From JAXGOI01 sp040767605 (GTDB taxonomy: Bacteria; Bacillota; Dehalobacteriia; UBA4068): DNA of 64,000 nucleotides. Made by a program: the position numbers and the translations under genes. The notes below the pieces were generated by a model. The model had not been told where the DNA came from, searched no databases, and worked only from the letters and a program-made list of their open reading frames with translations. Of this stretch, positions 1-7,762 are shown one piece after another. The stretch spans positions 1,793,662-1,857,661 of the forward strand of contig JAXGOI010000001.1 in assembly GCA_040767605.1 (NCBI GenBank), written 5' to 3'. The stretch's first letter is position 1; every line of letters starts with the position of its first letter.

Positions 1-1
1 C

Positions 2-30
2 TTGAAAAAACAATGCTCTCATGTTATAAT
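2..30 (+). promoter_or_regulatory. Promoter of the first methyltransferase
   Basis: TTGAAA at 2-7 and TATAAT at 25-30 are separated by 17 bases, a near-consensus housekeeping promoter. It lies 25 bases before the chosen methyltransferase start, so that gene probably has its own transcript. Confidence 0.7.
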
Positions 31-55
31 TATATTAGTGAATGGAGGTATGAGC

Positions 56-1552
56 ATGCATGGAGGAAATAGAAAAGGTGCAGGTAGAAAAAGTAGCATA
101 GATAAAAAACAGCCTGTAACGATTTACTTAAATAGTAAAGATAAGAAATTTATTAAAGAGGCACCATTACCTGATTGTACGAGTTTTTCTCAGAAATGCA
201 GAAAACTACTTGAAATGGGTATAGATAAATTAGAGTCAGAACTTGAACGGGGAGCAAATGAAATAACTTTTGTTGATTTATTTAGTGGGTTAGGTGGGAT
301 GCGAATAGGATTTGAGCAAGCACTAAGCGAATTTGGTTTAAAAGGTAAGTGTGTATTTTCAAGCGATATCAAACCTTCTGCAATTAAATCATATAAATTT
401 AATTTTGGAGAAAACCCAGAATGTGATATAACAAAAGTTAATCCAACAAATTTGCCTAATTTTGACTTCTTATTAGCTGGCTTTCCCTGTCAGGCTTTTT
501 CTCAAGCGGGATTAGGGTTAGGGTTTCAAGATACTAGAGGAACACTTTTTTTTGATATTGCTAAGATCTTATTAGCAAAAAAACCTATTGGATTTGTATT
601 AGAAAATGTAGAGGGTCTTGTACATCATGATAAAGGAAGGACATTTAAGATAATACGCAAGACATTAGAAGAATTGGGCTACTCTATCCAAGCGAAAGTG
701 TTAAATGGTAAGGATTTTGGACTAGCACAGTCTAGAAATAGAATCTATATTATTGGACTTAGAGGTATGAAAGTAAAAGAGTTAGCAGGATTCAGTAAGA
801 AAACATCTGTATTAAGAGATATTATAGATGAATCTACACCTCCTATACAAACAGAATTCACCAAAAAACTACTATCACATTACAAAATAGATGAATTATA
901 TGGGAAAGCTATAAAAGACAAACGTGGCGGTAGCAACAATATCCATAGTTGGGATATTGGATTAAAAGGCGAGGTAAGTAAAGAACAAAAAGAACTTCTA
1001 GAATTGTTGTTAAGACAAAGGAGAAATAAGAAATGGGCAGATATAATAGGTATAAAATGGATGGATGGTATGCCTCTAACAGAAGATATGATATTTTCAT
1101 TTTATCCACATCCTAAGTTACATGCGTTATTGGATGATTTAGTTGCGAAAGGATATCTTACTTATGAACATCCGAAACAACTAATTAATAATAGGAGAGT
1201 AGCGGATACTTCATTAGAAAAAGGATATAACATCGTTACTGGAAAACTTTCATTTGAATTTACCAAAATTCTTTGCCCCGACAGTGTTACACCGACAATA
1301 GTTGCAACGGATGTTCATAAGCTTGCAGTACCTGTTAATGGTGGAATTCGTACTTTAACTATTAATGAAGGTCTTAAATTGTTTGGTTTTCCAGATGATT
1401 ATCGACTTGACTTTATGAAAGAAAGTGAAGCATTTGATTTACTTGGTAATACTGTTTGTGTTCCTGTTATAAAAGCTGTATCGATAAAACTATTAGAATC
1501 ATATTTTGAATCTATTAATAATTTAGAGAAAAAAGAAGTGGGGTTCATGTAA
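56..1552 (+). CDS. Type II C5-cytosine DNA methyltransferase
   Basis: This enzyme transfers a methyl group from S-adenosylmethionine to C5 of cytosine in the recognition site of the adjacent restriction enzyme. Motif I (FVDLFSGLGG) is near residue 71, the catalytic PCQ loop (GFPCQAFSQAG) near 144, ENVEGL near 182, motif VIII (QSRNRIYIIG) near 225 and motif X (LLGNTVCVPV) near 461. The first 65 residues are an unusual basic extension (HGGNRKGAGRKSS, then a ribbon-helix-like stretch) that could bind DNA and autoregulate. I chose the ATG at 56 because GGAGG at 44-48 gives 7-base spacing; the ATG at 50 is too close. The gene converges on the endonuclease across a shared terminator. The enzyme class is certain; the target site is not known, though the partner suggests a GGNNCC-type family. 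Confidence 0.9.
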   Translation: MHGGNRKGAGRKSSIDKKQPVTIYLNSKDKKFIKEAPLPDCTSFSQKCRKLLEMGIDKLESELERGANEITFVDLFSGLGGMRIGFEQALSEFGLKGKCVFSSDIKPSAIKSYKFNFGENPECDITKVNPTNLPNFDFLLAGFPCQAFSQAGLGLGFQDTRGTLFFDIAKILLAKKPIGFVLENVEGLVHHDKGRTFKIIRKTLEELGYSIQAKVLNGKDFGLAQSRNRIYIIGLRGMKVKELAGFSKKTSVLRDIIDESTPPIQTEFTKKLLSHYKIDELYGKAIKDKRGGSNNIHSWDIGLKGEVSKEQKELLELLLRQRRNKKWADIIGIKWMDGMPLTEDMIFSFYPHPKLHALLDDLVAKGYLTYEHPKQLINNRRVADTSLEKGYNIVTGKLSFEFTKILCPDSVTPTIVATDVHKLAVPVNGGIRTLTINEGLKLFGFPDDYRLDFMKESEAFDLLGNTVCVPVIKAVSIKLLESYFESINNLEKKEVGFM

Positions 1553-1569
1553 GAACCACCACTTCTTTT
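1531..1569. terminator. Bidirectional terminator between convergent R-M genes
   Basis: AAAAGAAGTGG (1531-1541) pairs with CCACTTCTTTT (1559-1569). The hairpin has A-rich and T-rich flanks on both strands and overlaps the ends of both genes, so it can stop transcription from either side. Confidence 0.7.
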
Positions 1570-2224
1570 AATATGAAAGTACTTTTTCGAGCCATTCATC
1601 TGGTGAAAAAGGTATGGTAGTATTTGTAAAAATATCAAAAGTGTTTTTGACAGCATATATAAATTCATTTTTGTTATTAAAACTGTTGTTTTCATTACGT
1701 GCGAAGTTAAAAGGACGCATCGCATAAGGTTGGCCACGTTTTACTTGTAAACCAATAGGATATTTTCTTGAGGGGGAAGTGATTTCCCATATATGTTTTA
1801 AGTACACTTTTTTTACAGTAAATCCTTGCGAAAAGCCATCATCCATTGGCTCATAACCTAATATGAAATAATGAGCATCTAATTTCCCAGGGCTTTTATA
1901 TGTTGTATCTAGAAAACTTGAAAAGTTTGCTAGGTCAAACGCGGGTGAATTGTTATAATTCCAGGCTTTAACTTCAACATCATAACTAGTATCTTCAAAA
2001 TTGGCTACAAAGTCTGGGAATGATTGAGTGTTATCTCCAGGTCTTATATCAACACCTAAATGTTGAAACCAATTAGGCAACCATTCTTGTAAGCAATTGC
2101 CTATAACATCGTTTCCCGAATAAACATGAGTTTTATTAGCAAAATTAATTGTAATTGTTCCGTGTTGGCCCTCAAGCTTTTTTTTAGTTATTAGAAACAG
2201 TTCTTCTATATTTTTGATTTTCAT
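1568..2224 (-). CDS. Type II restriction endonuclease, NgoBV/NlaIV-like
   Basis: A 218-residue protein with a PD-(D/E)xK nuclease signature: PD at residues 70-71 and E-V-K at 84-86, followed by a tryptophan-rich strand. It would cut double-stranded DNA at sites the neighbouring methyltransferase leaves unmodified. The overall sequence recalls the NgoBV/NlaIV endonuclease family, which is memory-based and only moderately certain. The ATG at 2224 follows a clear AGGAGG-type site. It lies 15 bases downstream of the XRE controller on the same strand, the usual controller-then-endonuclease order that delays nuclease expression until the methylase has acted. Confidence 0.72.
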   Translation of the reverse strand: MKIKNIEELFLITKKKLEGQHGTITINFANKTHVYSGNDVIGNCLQEWLPNWFQHLGVDIRPGDNTQSFPDFVANFEDTSYDVEVKAWNYNNSPAFDLANFSSFLDTTYKSPGKLDAHYFILGYEPMDDGFSQGFTVKKVYLKHIWEITSPSRKYPIGLQVKRGQPYAMRPFNFARNENNSFNNKNEFIYAVKNTFDIFTNTTIPFSPDEWLEKVLSY

Positions 2225-2239
2225 AAATTCCTCCTAAAA

Positions 2240-2443
2240 TTATTCCTTTTCTATCTCCATAATATCTTCAAGCTCACAATCAAGTGCCTTGCATATTTTA
2301 AGTAATACCTCTGTGGTGATATTATCACCTCTTCCAAGCTTGGCCATTGAAGCAGTACTAATACCAGATATTTCTATTAAGTCTTTCTTTTTCATGTCTC
2401 TATCAATAAGAAGTTTCCAGAGCTTTTTATAACTTATTGACAT
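2240..2443 (-). CDS. XRE-family R-M controller protein
   Basis: A 67-residue helix-turn-helix protein (DMKKKDLIEISGIS as the recognition region, then LLKICKALDCELEDIM). Proteins of this size and type next to an endonuclease usually regulate R-M transcription by binding the operator in front of their own gene. I chose the ATG at 2443 because a GAGGTG ribosome site precedes it; the longer reading frame starting at 2476 has none. It is a close paralog of the XRE protein at 59842-60048, which sits next to a different restriction enzyme. Confidence 0.82.
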   Translation of the reverse strand: MSISYKKLWKLLIDRDMKKKDLIEISGISTASMAKLGRGDNITTEVLLKICKALDCELEDIMEIEKE

Positions 2444-2466
2444 ATTATCACCTCGCTTAATGAATA

Positions 2467-2495
2467 ATTGTATCACAAAAAGAAAAACGACACAA
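2467..2495 (-). promoter_or_regulatory. Minus-strand promoter for controller and endonuclease
   Basis: Reading the minus strand, TTGTGT (complement of 2490-2495) and TACAAT (complement of 2467-2472) are 17 bases apart, with a TG extension before the -10. It ends 23 bases before the controller start. Confidence 0.55.
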
Positions 2496-2526
2496 ATTTA
2501 ATTTACAAGCACATAATATGTGTTTA

Positions 2527-2554
2527 TTGTGATAAATATTTATTATGCTATAAT
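2527..2554 (+). promoter_or_regulatory. Plus-strand promoter for the gene at 2618
   Basis: TTGTGA at 2527-2532 and TATAAT at 2549-2554 are 16 bases apart, with an extended -10 TGC at 2546-2548. It diverges from the minus-strand R-M promoter. Confidence 0.55.
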
Positions 2555-2617
2555 TTACATATAGACTATTGCGAAAAATAAAAATATAGACTCTCATATT
2601 AAAAGGAGGTGTTGATA

Positions 2618-3160
2618 GTGCGATGGGATAAAGCAGGTGTTCCCCATAAGGGGTGGCAGTATATAGGTGTGGAGGATTTAGGAGAATATGTGGAAGCTGG
2701 AGAACCCATAAATTATGAACAATGCGAGATGTGTGGCAATGAAAAAATTCGATATGTACATCTATTAGAACATCCAGATTATCATGGAGAGATACGTGTG
2801 GGGTGTGTATGTGCATCTAATATGATAGATGATTATATTGACCCTAAAGAATCTGAAAGAGAACTGAGAAATCGAGCTAATCGGAGAAAGAATTTTATGA
2901 AGCAAGAGTGGCGTTTTAAATCAGATACAGGTAACTATACCCTTCGATATAAGGGCAACTATATTACCATTATGAAAAGTAAGTTTAATTCTAATTGGGG
3001 TGTTATCTTTAAAGGTAAGCAACTATGGAAATATAATGGAAGGAGAATTACTGATCTTCATACTGCAAAAGCTGTGGCATTTAATTTGTTTGATGAATTA
3101 TATGAGTCTCATGAGCAAATACAGCCACATTGGGATGGTGAACGTTGGGTTTATTATTAA
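2618..3160 (+). CDS. Hypothetical protein with Cys-rich zinc-type motif
   Basis: I do not recognise this 180-residue protein. It holds a CxxC pair (CEMCGNEK) about 25 residues before a CVC cluster, with histidines between (HLLEHPDYH), a pattern that could bind zinc. The C-terminal half is rich in aromatic and basic residues (KSKFNSNWGVIFKGKQLWKY). I chose the GTG at 2618 because AGGAGG at 2604-2609 gives an 8-base spacing; upstream GTG/TTG codons overlap or crowd that site. It precedes the ImmA/IrrE-type gene in the same direction, so it may be accessory to regulation or defence. Confidence 0.6.
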   Translation: MRWDKAGVPHKGWQYIGVEDLGEYVEAGEPINYEQCEMCGNEKIRYVHLLEHPDYHGEIRVGCVCASNMIDDYIDPKESERELRNRANRRKNFMKQEWRFKSDTGNYTLRYKGNYITIMKSKFNSNWGVIFKGKQLWKYNGRRITDLHTAKAVAFNLFDELYESHEQIQPHWDGERWVYY

Positions 3161-3207
3161 TATTGCTATTTTAAATTAATCGTTATTGTAGGATGGGAGG
3201 ATTATTT

Positions 3208-5091
3208 ATGGCGAATACTCGATCATTTACAGAATACGTGGCAAAGACTTTTGACAATCAATTCTGGGCAGCAGCCGAGACGTATCTTGATGAAAATATA
3301 GAATCATTAGATATAGAATTGTACAGAATCCGTAAAGCTGGAGAACCAGAAATTGCTGATGTTAAGGTTGAACATGTATGGGTTGATGATTTGCCAGAAA
3401 TGAAAATCCAGTTTGATGTGGCTTTGTCAGTTACATTTGAAATCCCTGAAGCAGATTATCACTATGATGATTCGGAGGAGAAGACAATATGGCTAATGGT
3501 ACGTTGTTCTGGTGATATTGGATGTAATCTAGAAGACTTTAATATTTTTGAAGTATCTTCATATACAGGAAAAAACCGTGCCAAAAATCCTTTAGATGAT
3601 TCCCTTGTTCCTTATATCTCTTATGAAAAGCTAGATGAAGTGGCTACAGCATTTCTTGAAGAATATTATCCCGAGGCTCTTAAGATAACTCAATATGGAC
3701 AAGACCCTATTTGGGTTGACCCTAATATTCTTACTGAGAGATTAGGGTTAACAATAAAAAACCAGCGAATAAGAGAAGATTCATCAGTATTTGGTCAGAT
3801 TTACTTTGTAGATACTGAAGCTGAAATGTATGATTCAAAAATTCAAAGCAATGTAACTATGCAGATTGAAGGGAAAACTATTGTAGTCGATCCCTATATG
3901 TACTTGCTTAGAAATCTAGGTTCTGTTAATAATACAATAATACATGAGTGTGTCCACTGGGTAAAACACAGAAAAGTATTTGAACTGGAAAAACTATATA
4001 ATGAAACAGCCTCTCATATAAGCTGTGAAGTAAAAGGTGGGGCAATTTCAACAGTATCAAAAAAATCTACAGAGTGGATGGAAAAGCAAGCTAACCAATT
4101 GACCCCACGGATACAAATGCCAGCAGAACCCTTTAGGATAAAGGCCAATCAATATATAGCAAAATTTATGCGTGAATCAAATGCGAGGCATACAGTAGAT
4201 GTGATGGAGCAAGTTATCACAGCATTAGAGACTAGCTTTGCAGTATCTAAGCAAGCAGCTAAGATTAGGCTTGTAGAGTTAGGTTTCGAAGAAGCTATCG
4301 GTACATACACATATCTTGATGGTCATTATGTAAAACCTCATGGTTTTCGCAAAGGAGCAATTAAGATAAATCAGACTTTTTCTTTAAGTGCTCAAGATGC
4401 AGCCATTGAAAGATTTGTTAATCCTGAACTTCGTGCCTTAACCGCTAATGGTGATTATCTTTTTGTAGATAATCATTTTGTATATAATGCACCACTTTAT
4501 GTAGAGTACGATGAAAATGGAAGATTAGCTTTAACAGGGTATGCTCGTTCTCATATGGATGAATGTTGTCTCGTTTTTGACATGAGAATCACTAGCAAAA
4601 TTGAGAACATTTATCATACGGCATGTTTCTTAAATCGTGAAGCAAGCGATATTACATTTGAAATAAAATATCATAATGGCTACCAAAATGCTCCGCAGGA
4701 AAGACAAATAGCCATGAGAAAAAAGCAACAGGAAGAATATATTGAGATTCGCAAAAGAATGACGGATGACCCAGAACAATGTATGCAATTGCTTCTTGAT
4801 TGGAGAAAGATGTCATATACTGATTTAGGCTTGGAAATAGACCGTGATCCAAAAACAATAAGTCGTACAGTTAAAGGTTTAACATCACCAAAGGTAGAAA
4901 CGGCCGCCCTTATATGCTTTGGACTTCGTCTGCCACCAATTATCAGTGAAAAGCTTATGTCTGTACTACAATGCCCATTAAATCATTTGAATACTGATCA
5001 CCAATGGATTAATGAAGCTTTACATATTAAATATCCCGAACCTTTATGGGCAGTTCAAGAATATCTTTCACAATATGGAGTAGAAATTTAA
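3208..5091 (+). CDS. ImmA/IrrE-type metallopeptidase with C-terminal HTH
   Basis: A 627-residue protein with a zinc-protease HExxH motif (IIHECVHW near residue 246), the signature of ImmA/IrrE peptidases that cleave XRE-type repressors to induce mobile elements. The C-terminal 100 residues contain a helix-turn-helix-like stretch (YTDLGLEIDRDPKTISR near 540). It is much longer than simple ImmA (about 130-200 residues), with an unassigned N-terminal 180 residues. The ATG at 3208 has a GGGAGG site 8 bases upstream; the ATG at 3193 lacks one. An XRE regulator follows at 5301 after two terminators, so the pair could form a repressor/anti-repressor switch. The protease call is good; the target is inferred. 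Confidence 0.75.
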   Translation: MANTRSFTEYVAKTFDNQFWAAAETYLDENIESLDIELYRIRKAGEPEIADVKVEHVWVDDLPEMKIQFDVALSVTFEIPEADYHYDDSEEKTIWLMVRCSGDIGCNLEDFNIFEVSSYTGKNRAKNPLDDSLVPYISYEKLDEVATAFLEEYYPEALKITQYGQDPIWVDPNILTERLGLTIKNQRIREDSSVFGQIYFVDTEAEMYDSKIQSNVTMQIEGKTIVVDPYMYLLRNLGSVNNTIIHECVHWVKHRKVFELEKLYNETASHISCEVKGGAISTVSKKSTEWMEKQANQLTPRIQMPAEPFRIKANQYIAKFMRESNARHTVDVMEQVITALETSFAVSKQAAKIRLVELGFEEAIGTYTYLDGHYVKPHGFRKGAIKINQTFSLSAQDAAIERFVNPELRALTANGDYLFVDNHFVYNAPLYVEYDENGRLALTGYARSHMDECCLVFDMRITSKIENIYHTACFLNREASDITFEIKYHNGYQNAPQERQIAMRKKQQEEYIEIRKRMTDDPEQCMQLLLDWRKMSYTDLGLEIDRDPKTISRTVKGLTSPKVETAALICFGLRLPPIISEKLMSVLQCPLNHLNTDHQWINEALHIKYPEPLWAVQEYLSQYGVEI

Positions 5092-5110
5092 AAATTATTT
5101 TATGAAAAAC

Positions 5111-5130
5111 GGACATGGGATGTCCTTTTT
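5111..5130 (+). terminator. Intrinsic terminator after the ImmA-type gene
   Basis: GGACAT (5111-5116) pairs with ATGTCC (5120-5125), followed by TTTTT. Confidence 0.75.
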
Positions 5131-5144
5131 AGTAGATTTTCATA

Positions 5145-5179
5145 AACAGACCTTTATTTTATTAAGGGTCTGTTTTTTA
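5145..5179 (+). terminator. Second intrinsic terminator in tandem
   Basis: AACAGACC (5145-5152) pairs with GGTCTGTT (5167-5174), extended by CCTT/AAGG inside, then a run of T. Two terminators in series isolate the regulator downstream and may mark the left edge of the prophage. Confidence 0.75.
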
Positions 5180-5239
5180 TGTCGCAAACATCAAACTCAT
5201 ACTAGCGAATTGAAACATAACTCAATACATAAATACATA

Positions 5240-5268
5240 TTGACGCATAGGTAAAATTATGATATTAT
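5240..5268 (+). promoter_or_regulatory. Promoter of the XRE regulator
   Basis: TTGACG at 5240-5245 and TATTAT at 5263-5268 are exactly 17 bases apart, ending 32 bases before the ATG at 5301. Confidence 0.75.
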
Positions 5269-5300
5269 ATTGAAAAAGTAGTAGAAAGGAGTGAGTGGAA

Positions 5301-6089
5301 ATGACGGAAGAGTTTAATAAAAAGATAATGTTAGACAACATTTCTTTCCTTTTAAATGAATCTGGGAAGAAAATAGGCGAGCTAGAAACAGAAGCAGGTG
5401 TAAGTACTGGATATATTTCGAGAATAAGTAAGGACGAGAAAACTAAACCAGGGATAGAATTTATTATGAAAGTCGCTGAGTCTTTAAATACTAGTATAGA
5501 TACCTTATTAAAAGTAGAACTTGGAGAAATGACACCTACTGAGCGATATCTTGTATCTTTCCTTGAGAAATTAAACAAAGATACTTTGGATGATAAGCTA
5601 GATTGGAACATTGAATCTGCAGATGAATTAAAGCGAGTAGAAACAGATATGAACGGTTATGTAGACCATCCTCTTTTAAGCTACGAAACTTTTTATGAAG
5701 AAAGTGAATGCGAGTATCCAGAAGAGGTTTCTAGAGTTGTTTTTATATCAAAATCATTTGACTGTAGAACGGCAATTAATGGTGATTGTTTTAACCTACG
5801 TTTAAAAAATAATTCATATCTCTATATAATGAATATAAGTAAGAGTGTCCACAATGTTAATGATTCGGATGCTTTTGCTAAGGAAATTTGGATGTACACA
5901 CCTGGAGTAGGTGCGAGCTATTTATGTAGTAATAAAGATGTGTCGCCATTAGCGCTATTGGTAGAGAATCTATATCTAACAGTAAGTGAACGTACGAAAC
6001 ACCCGAGGATAAAAAATGAACTTAAGTATATCATTGATTCATTTATGGAAGATGACATAAGTGATGATGAAGAAGAACTTCCATTTTAA
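5301..6089 (+). CDS. XRE-family transcriptional regulator, likely phage repressor
   Basis: A 262-residue protein with an N-terminal helix-turn-helix (roughly residues 15-55; EAGVSTGYISRI is the recognition region) and a long acidic C-terminal domain I do not recognise, ending DDEEELPF. Its position behind its own strong promoter at the phage's early end, next to an ImmA/IrrE-like peptidase, suggests a lysogeny repressor, possibly the peptidase substrate. The ATG at 5301 has AAAGGAG at a 9-base spacing; a GTG at 5295 is possible but too close. Confidence 0.72.
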   Translation: MTEEFNKKIMLDNISFLLNESGKKIGELETEAGVSTGYISRISKDEKTKPGIEFIMKVAESLNTSIDTLLKVELGEMTPTERYLVSFLEKLNKDTLDDKLDWNIESADELKRVETDMNGYVDHPLLSYETFYEESECEYPEEVSRVVFISKSFDCRTAINGDCFNLRLKNNSYLYIMNISKSVHNVNDSDAFAKEIWMYTPGVGASYLCSNKDVSPLALLVENLYLTVSERTKHPRIKNELKYIIDSFMEDDISDDEEELPF

Positions 6090-6104
6090 TTAGGAGGGAG
6101 ATGC

Positions 6105-6293
6105 ATGATAAAACAACCCATTAGAGATTTAAGTACTTCTAAACCAGTGCCACCACGATTTTGTGATGTGGTTGTCGATGGTGATAAAGTTTACTTAGAA
6201 CAAAAAATCAGTAAAAACAAATATGTAACAATTCATTGGGATGATATCGTTCATCAAGTAGAATCGGTTATAGAAAGAAGTAAAGTAAGATAA
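6105..6293 (+). CDS. Small hypothetical protein
   Basis: A 62-residue protein 15 bases after the regulator, with a strong AGGAGGGAG ribosome site. It has no recognised domain; the centre is beta-rich (CDVVVDGDKVYLEQKI) and the C-terminus looks helical. Probably co-transcribed with the XRE regulator and ends at the terminator at 6345. Confidence 0.6.
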   Translation: MIKQPIRDLSTSKPVPPRFCDVVVDGDKVYLEQKISKNKYVTIHWDDIVHQVESVIERSKVR

Positions 6294-6344
6294 TAAAGAG
6301 AAATTACCGCAATCTGCCCCGTAACCAATCGAGGAGCAAACAGC

Positions 6345-6397
6345 CGGAGTTATCTATAAAGCCTAAGAAAAGGCAGAATAGATAGCTCCGGTTTTTT
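6345..6397 (+). terminator. Long intrinsic terminator
   Basis: CCGGAGTTATCTAT (6345-6358) pairs with ATAGATAGCTCCGG (6378-6391) with one G-U; an inner GCCT/AGGC hairpin caps it and TTTTTT follows. It closes the regulator operon. Confidence 0.85.
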
Positions 6398-6487
6398 GTT
6401 TTTATGGGACATAGCGTGTCCATTTTCAAAAAAATATTCGTGATATATCTATTAGTAAGCAAGTCCTAAAGACTTCTAAATAAAAAT

Positions 6488-6632
6488 TCAAAGTCCGAGA
6501 TGGCCATCAGGACGGAGGATGCATAAAGAATTTTAAATATAGCGATAAAGGCTGTATTTAGAAGGAAATGCACCCACCGTTACTTCGTGTACCTATTTTT
6601 AGGAACTAGTAGCCTGTGGCCATCTTCATAAT
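6488..6632 (+). ncRNA. Structured RNA element, copy A
   Basis: About 140 bases are shared with 63858-64000. Both copies have a stem formed by GGATGCAT and ATGCACCC around an inner hairpin with an identical GATAAAG loop. The inner stem differs but pairs in both (AAATATAGC/GCTGTATTT here, AACACAGT/ACTGTGTT in copy B). CACCCACCGTTA, TTCGTGT and the 3' CATCTTCA are conserved. It lies directly before the sigma-like gene in an operon that continues to DUF2800 and DUF2815. That position makes the published DUF2800 RNA motif one candidate identity, which I could not verify. Confidence 0.7.
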
Positions 6633-6644
6633 AGATTCTTTTTG

Positions 6645-6677
6645 CATCCTTCCGTCAAGTTTCGGACGGAAAGGATG
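6645..6677 (+). promoter_or_regulatory. Hairpin covering the ribosome site of the sigma-like gene
   Basis: CATCCTTCCGTC (6645-6656) pairs with GACGGAAAGGATG (6665-6677) with one bulged A. The 3' arm contains the AAAGGA ribosome site of the ATG at 6682, so folding should limit translation unless the upstream element refolds it. Confidence 0.65.
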
Positions 6678-6681
6678 AAAG

Positions 6682-7209
6682 ATGAAATTAAAAATAAGAT
6701 TTGATAAGTATTTTCAGTCTATTGAGTTAAATGAAAAAGAAACTGAGGAAATGTGGATCAGCTTATCAATAGAAGAAGAGTATGACTCACAAGAAGAAAA
6801 AGAAAAACTAATTCAAGAAAAATTCAATGAAGAGTTTAATAAGCCTGAGTTTAATAATTGGAGAAAACACAATAGACGAATTTCTATGCCAGAGATGCCC
6901 TTTAGAAAAGACGATCAGGAGCAAGACCTTACGGACCATATGGACTATATTCCTGATTACACAGATTTAGAAAATCGAGACAGAAAAGCTGACTATGAAT
7001 TTTACTGTGAACTACTTCGCAAGAACTTAACTACCAAGCAAGCAGAAGCTTTCATAGCTGTGCATCTTGACGGAGTACCAGCAAATGAGTACGCAGATAG
7101 CGTTGGCACTAGTAAAAGCAATATATCTCATCATTTAGCTGCAGCAAAAAAGAAATTAAAAAAGATTTTTCCAAACACCTCAACTTTCCCCTCTTCTCTT
7201 GGCTTATAA
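6682..7209 (+). CDS. Sigma-70 region-4-like regulator
   Basis: A 175-residue protein. The C-terminal third (residues ~115-165) reads as a sigma region 4 helix-turn-helix: TTKQAEAFIAVHLDG, then EYADSVGTSKSNISHHL, then a lysine-rich tail. The N-terminal two thirds are very acidic and lysine-rich and lack regions 1-3, so it is not a full sigma factor. Phages of this type often encode such a protein before DUF2800, probably as a transcription activator for the early operon. Translation may be controlled by the hairpin at 6645-6677. Confidence 0.7.
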   Translation: MKLKIRFDKYFQSIELNEKETEEMWISLSIEEEYDSQEEKEKLIQEKFNEEFNKPEFNNWRKHNRRISMPEMPFRKDDQEQDLTDHMDYIPDYTDLENRDRKADYEFYCELLRKNLTTKQAEAFIAVHLDGVPANEYADSVGTSKSNISHHLAAAKKKLKKIFPNTSTFPSSLGL

Positions 7210-7220
7210 GTAGGGGCTAG
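7182..7220 (+). repeat. Dispersed phage repeat, copy 1
   Basis: Matches copies at 11475-11513 and 46212-46250. Shared core: CTCAACTT, then a C/T-rich stretch, then TGGC and TTAAGTAG-like sequence. This copy overlaps the end of the sigma-like gene and is the most diverged. Confidence 0.5.
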
Positions 7221-7251
7221 AAATTAAAGCTCTCAGAAAGAGGTGAAACCT

Positions 7252-7470
7252 ATGAAGCATAATTTAAAAATTAGTGTTTCAAAAAAACCTCAAGATGGAG
7301 GAATAGTATCCTGTCGGAATATCACCATTAGAGAACGACTTTTTCGTTTCTTCTTAGGTGAAAAACAGAAAATTACTATTCTAGTTCCTGGGGATACGGT
7401 ACAGGAACTTGCCATTAGTGAGGCAAAGGAAGGAGGGGTGAAGCATGAGCAAAATAAAGCTACTTCTTGA
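7252..7470 (+). CDS. Small phage hypothetical protein
   Basis: A 72-residue basic protein with a predicted beta-type centre (KQKITILVPGDTVQELAI). The ATG at 7252 follows an AGAGGTG site. It overlaps the next gene by 26 bases, so the two are translationally linked. Similar small ORFs before DUF2800 are usual in this phage type; no function is known to me. Confidence 0.55.
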   Translation: MKHNLKISVSKKPQDGGIVSCRNITIRERLFRFFLGEKQKITILVPGDTVQELAISEAKEGGVKHEQNKATS

Positions 7471-7762
7471 TGTGGTTTCAGATATGCGTTCGCTTGCAGA
7501 TAGTATAGAGGTTGTTGCAAATGCAATAACCAGTGGTGATAGCGAAAATGTAGAGATAACCGCTACAAAAGTAAAAGAGGCAAAGCCAAATAAGATTACT
7601 TTAGAAGAAGTTAGAGGAGTACTGGCTAAGAAGAGTCAAGCAGGTCTAACTTCTGAAGTAAGAGATTTAATTAAGAAGTATGGTGGTGAAAAGTTAAGCG
7701 AAGTTGATCCTAGCCACTATGGTTCCTTACTAGAAGATGCGGAGGTGTTAGGTAATGGGTAA
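7445..7762 (+). CDS. Phage hypothetical protein before DUF2800
   Basis: A 105-residue helical protein. The second half (TLEEVRGVLAKKSQAGLTSEVRDLIKKYG) resembles small phage proteins placed before ssDNA-binding or nuclease genes, and may pair with the recombination genes. The start has GGAGGGG 6-7 bases upstream. It overlaps the preceding gene by 26 bases and the next by 8. Confidence 0.6.
   Translation: MSKIKLLLDVVSDMRSLADSIEVVANAITSGDSENVEITATKVKEAKPNKITLEEVRGVLAKKSQAGLTSEVRDLIKKYGGEKLSEVDPSHYGSLLEDAEVLGNG

Larger units (their letters stand above)
6294..6681 (+). other. 388-base gene-free leader region
   Basis: This stretch holds, in order, the terminator at 6345-6397, a small GGACA/TGTCC inverted repeat near 6408-6422, structured RNA copy A at 6488-6632 and a ribosome-site hairpin at 6645-6677. 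No ORF with a convincing ribosome site lies in it. Confidence 0.8.

Noticed and set aside
1399..1737. Minus-strand open frame across the end of the first methyltransferase
   Set aside because: It overlaps two well-supported genes in other frames and has no ribosome site or family resemblance.
6488..6632. Identification of the RNA element as 6S RNA, tmRNA or a retron RNA
   Set aside because: No recognisable 6S central bubble or tmRNA features were found, and no reverse transcriptase gene lies nearby; it is left unnamed.
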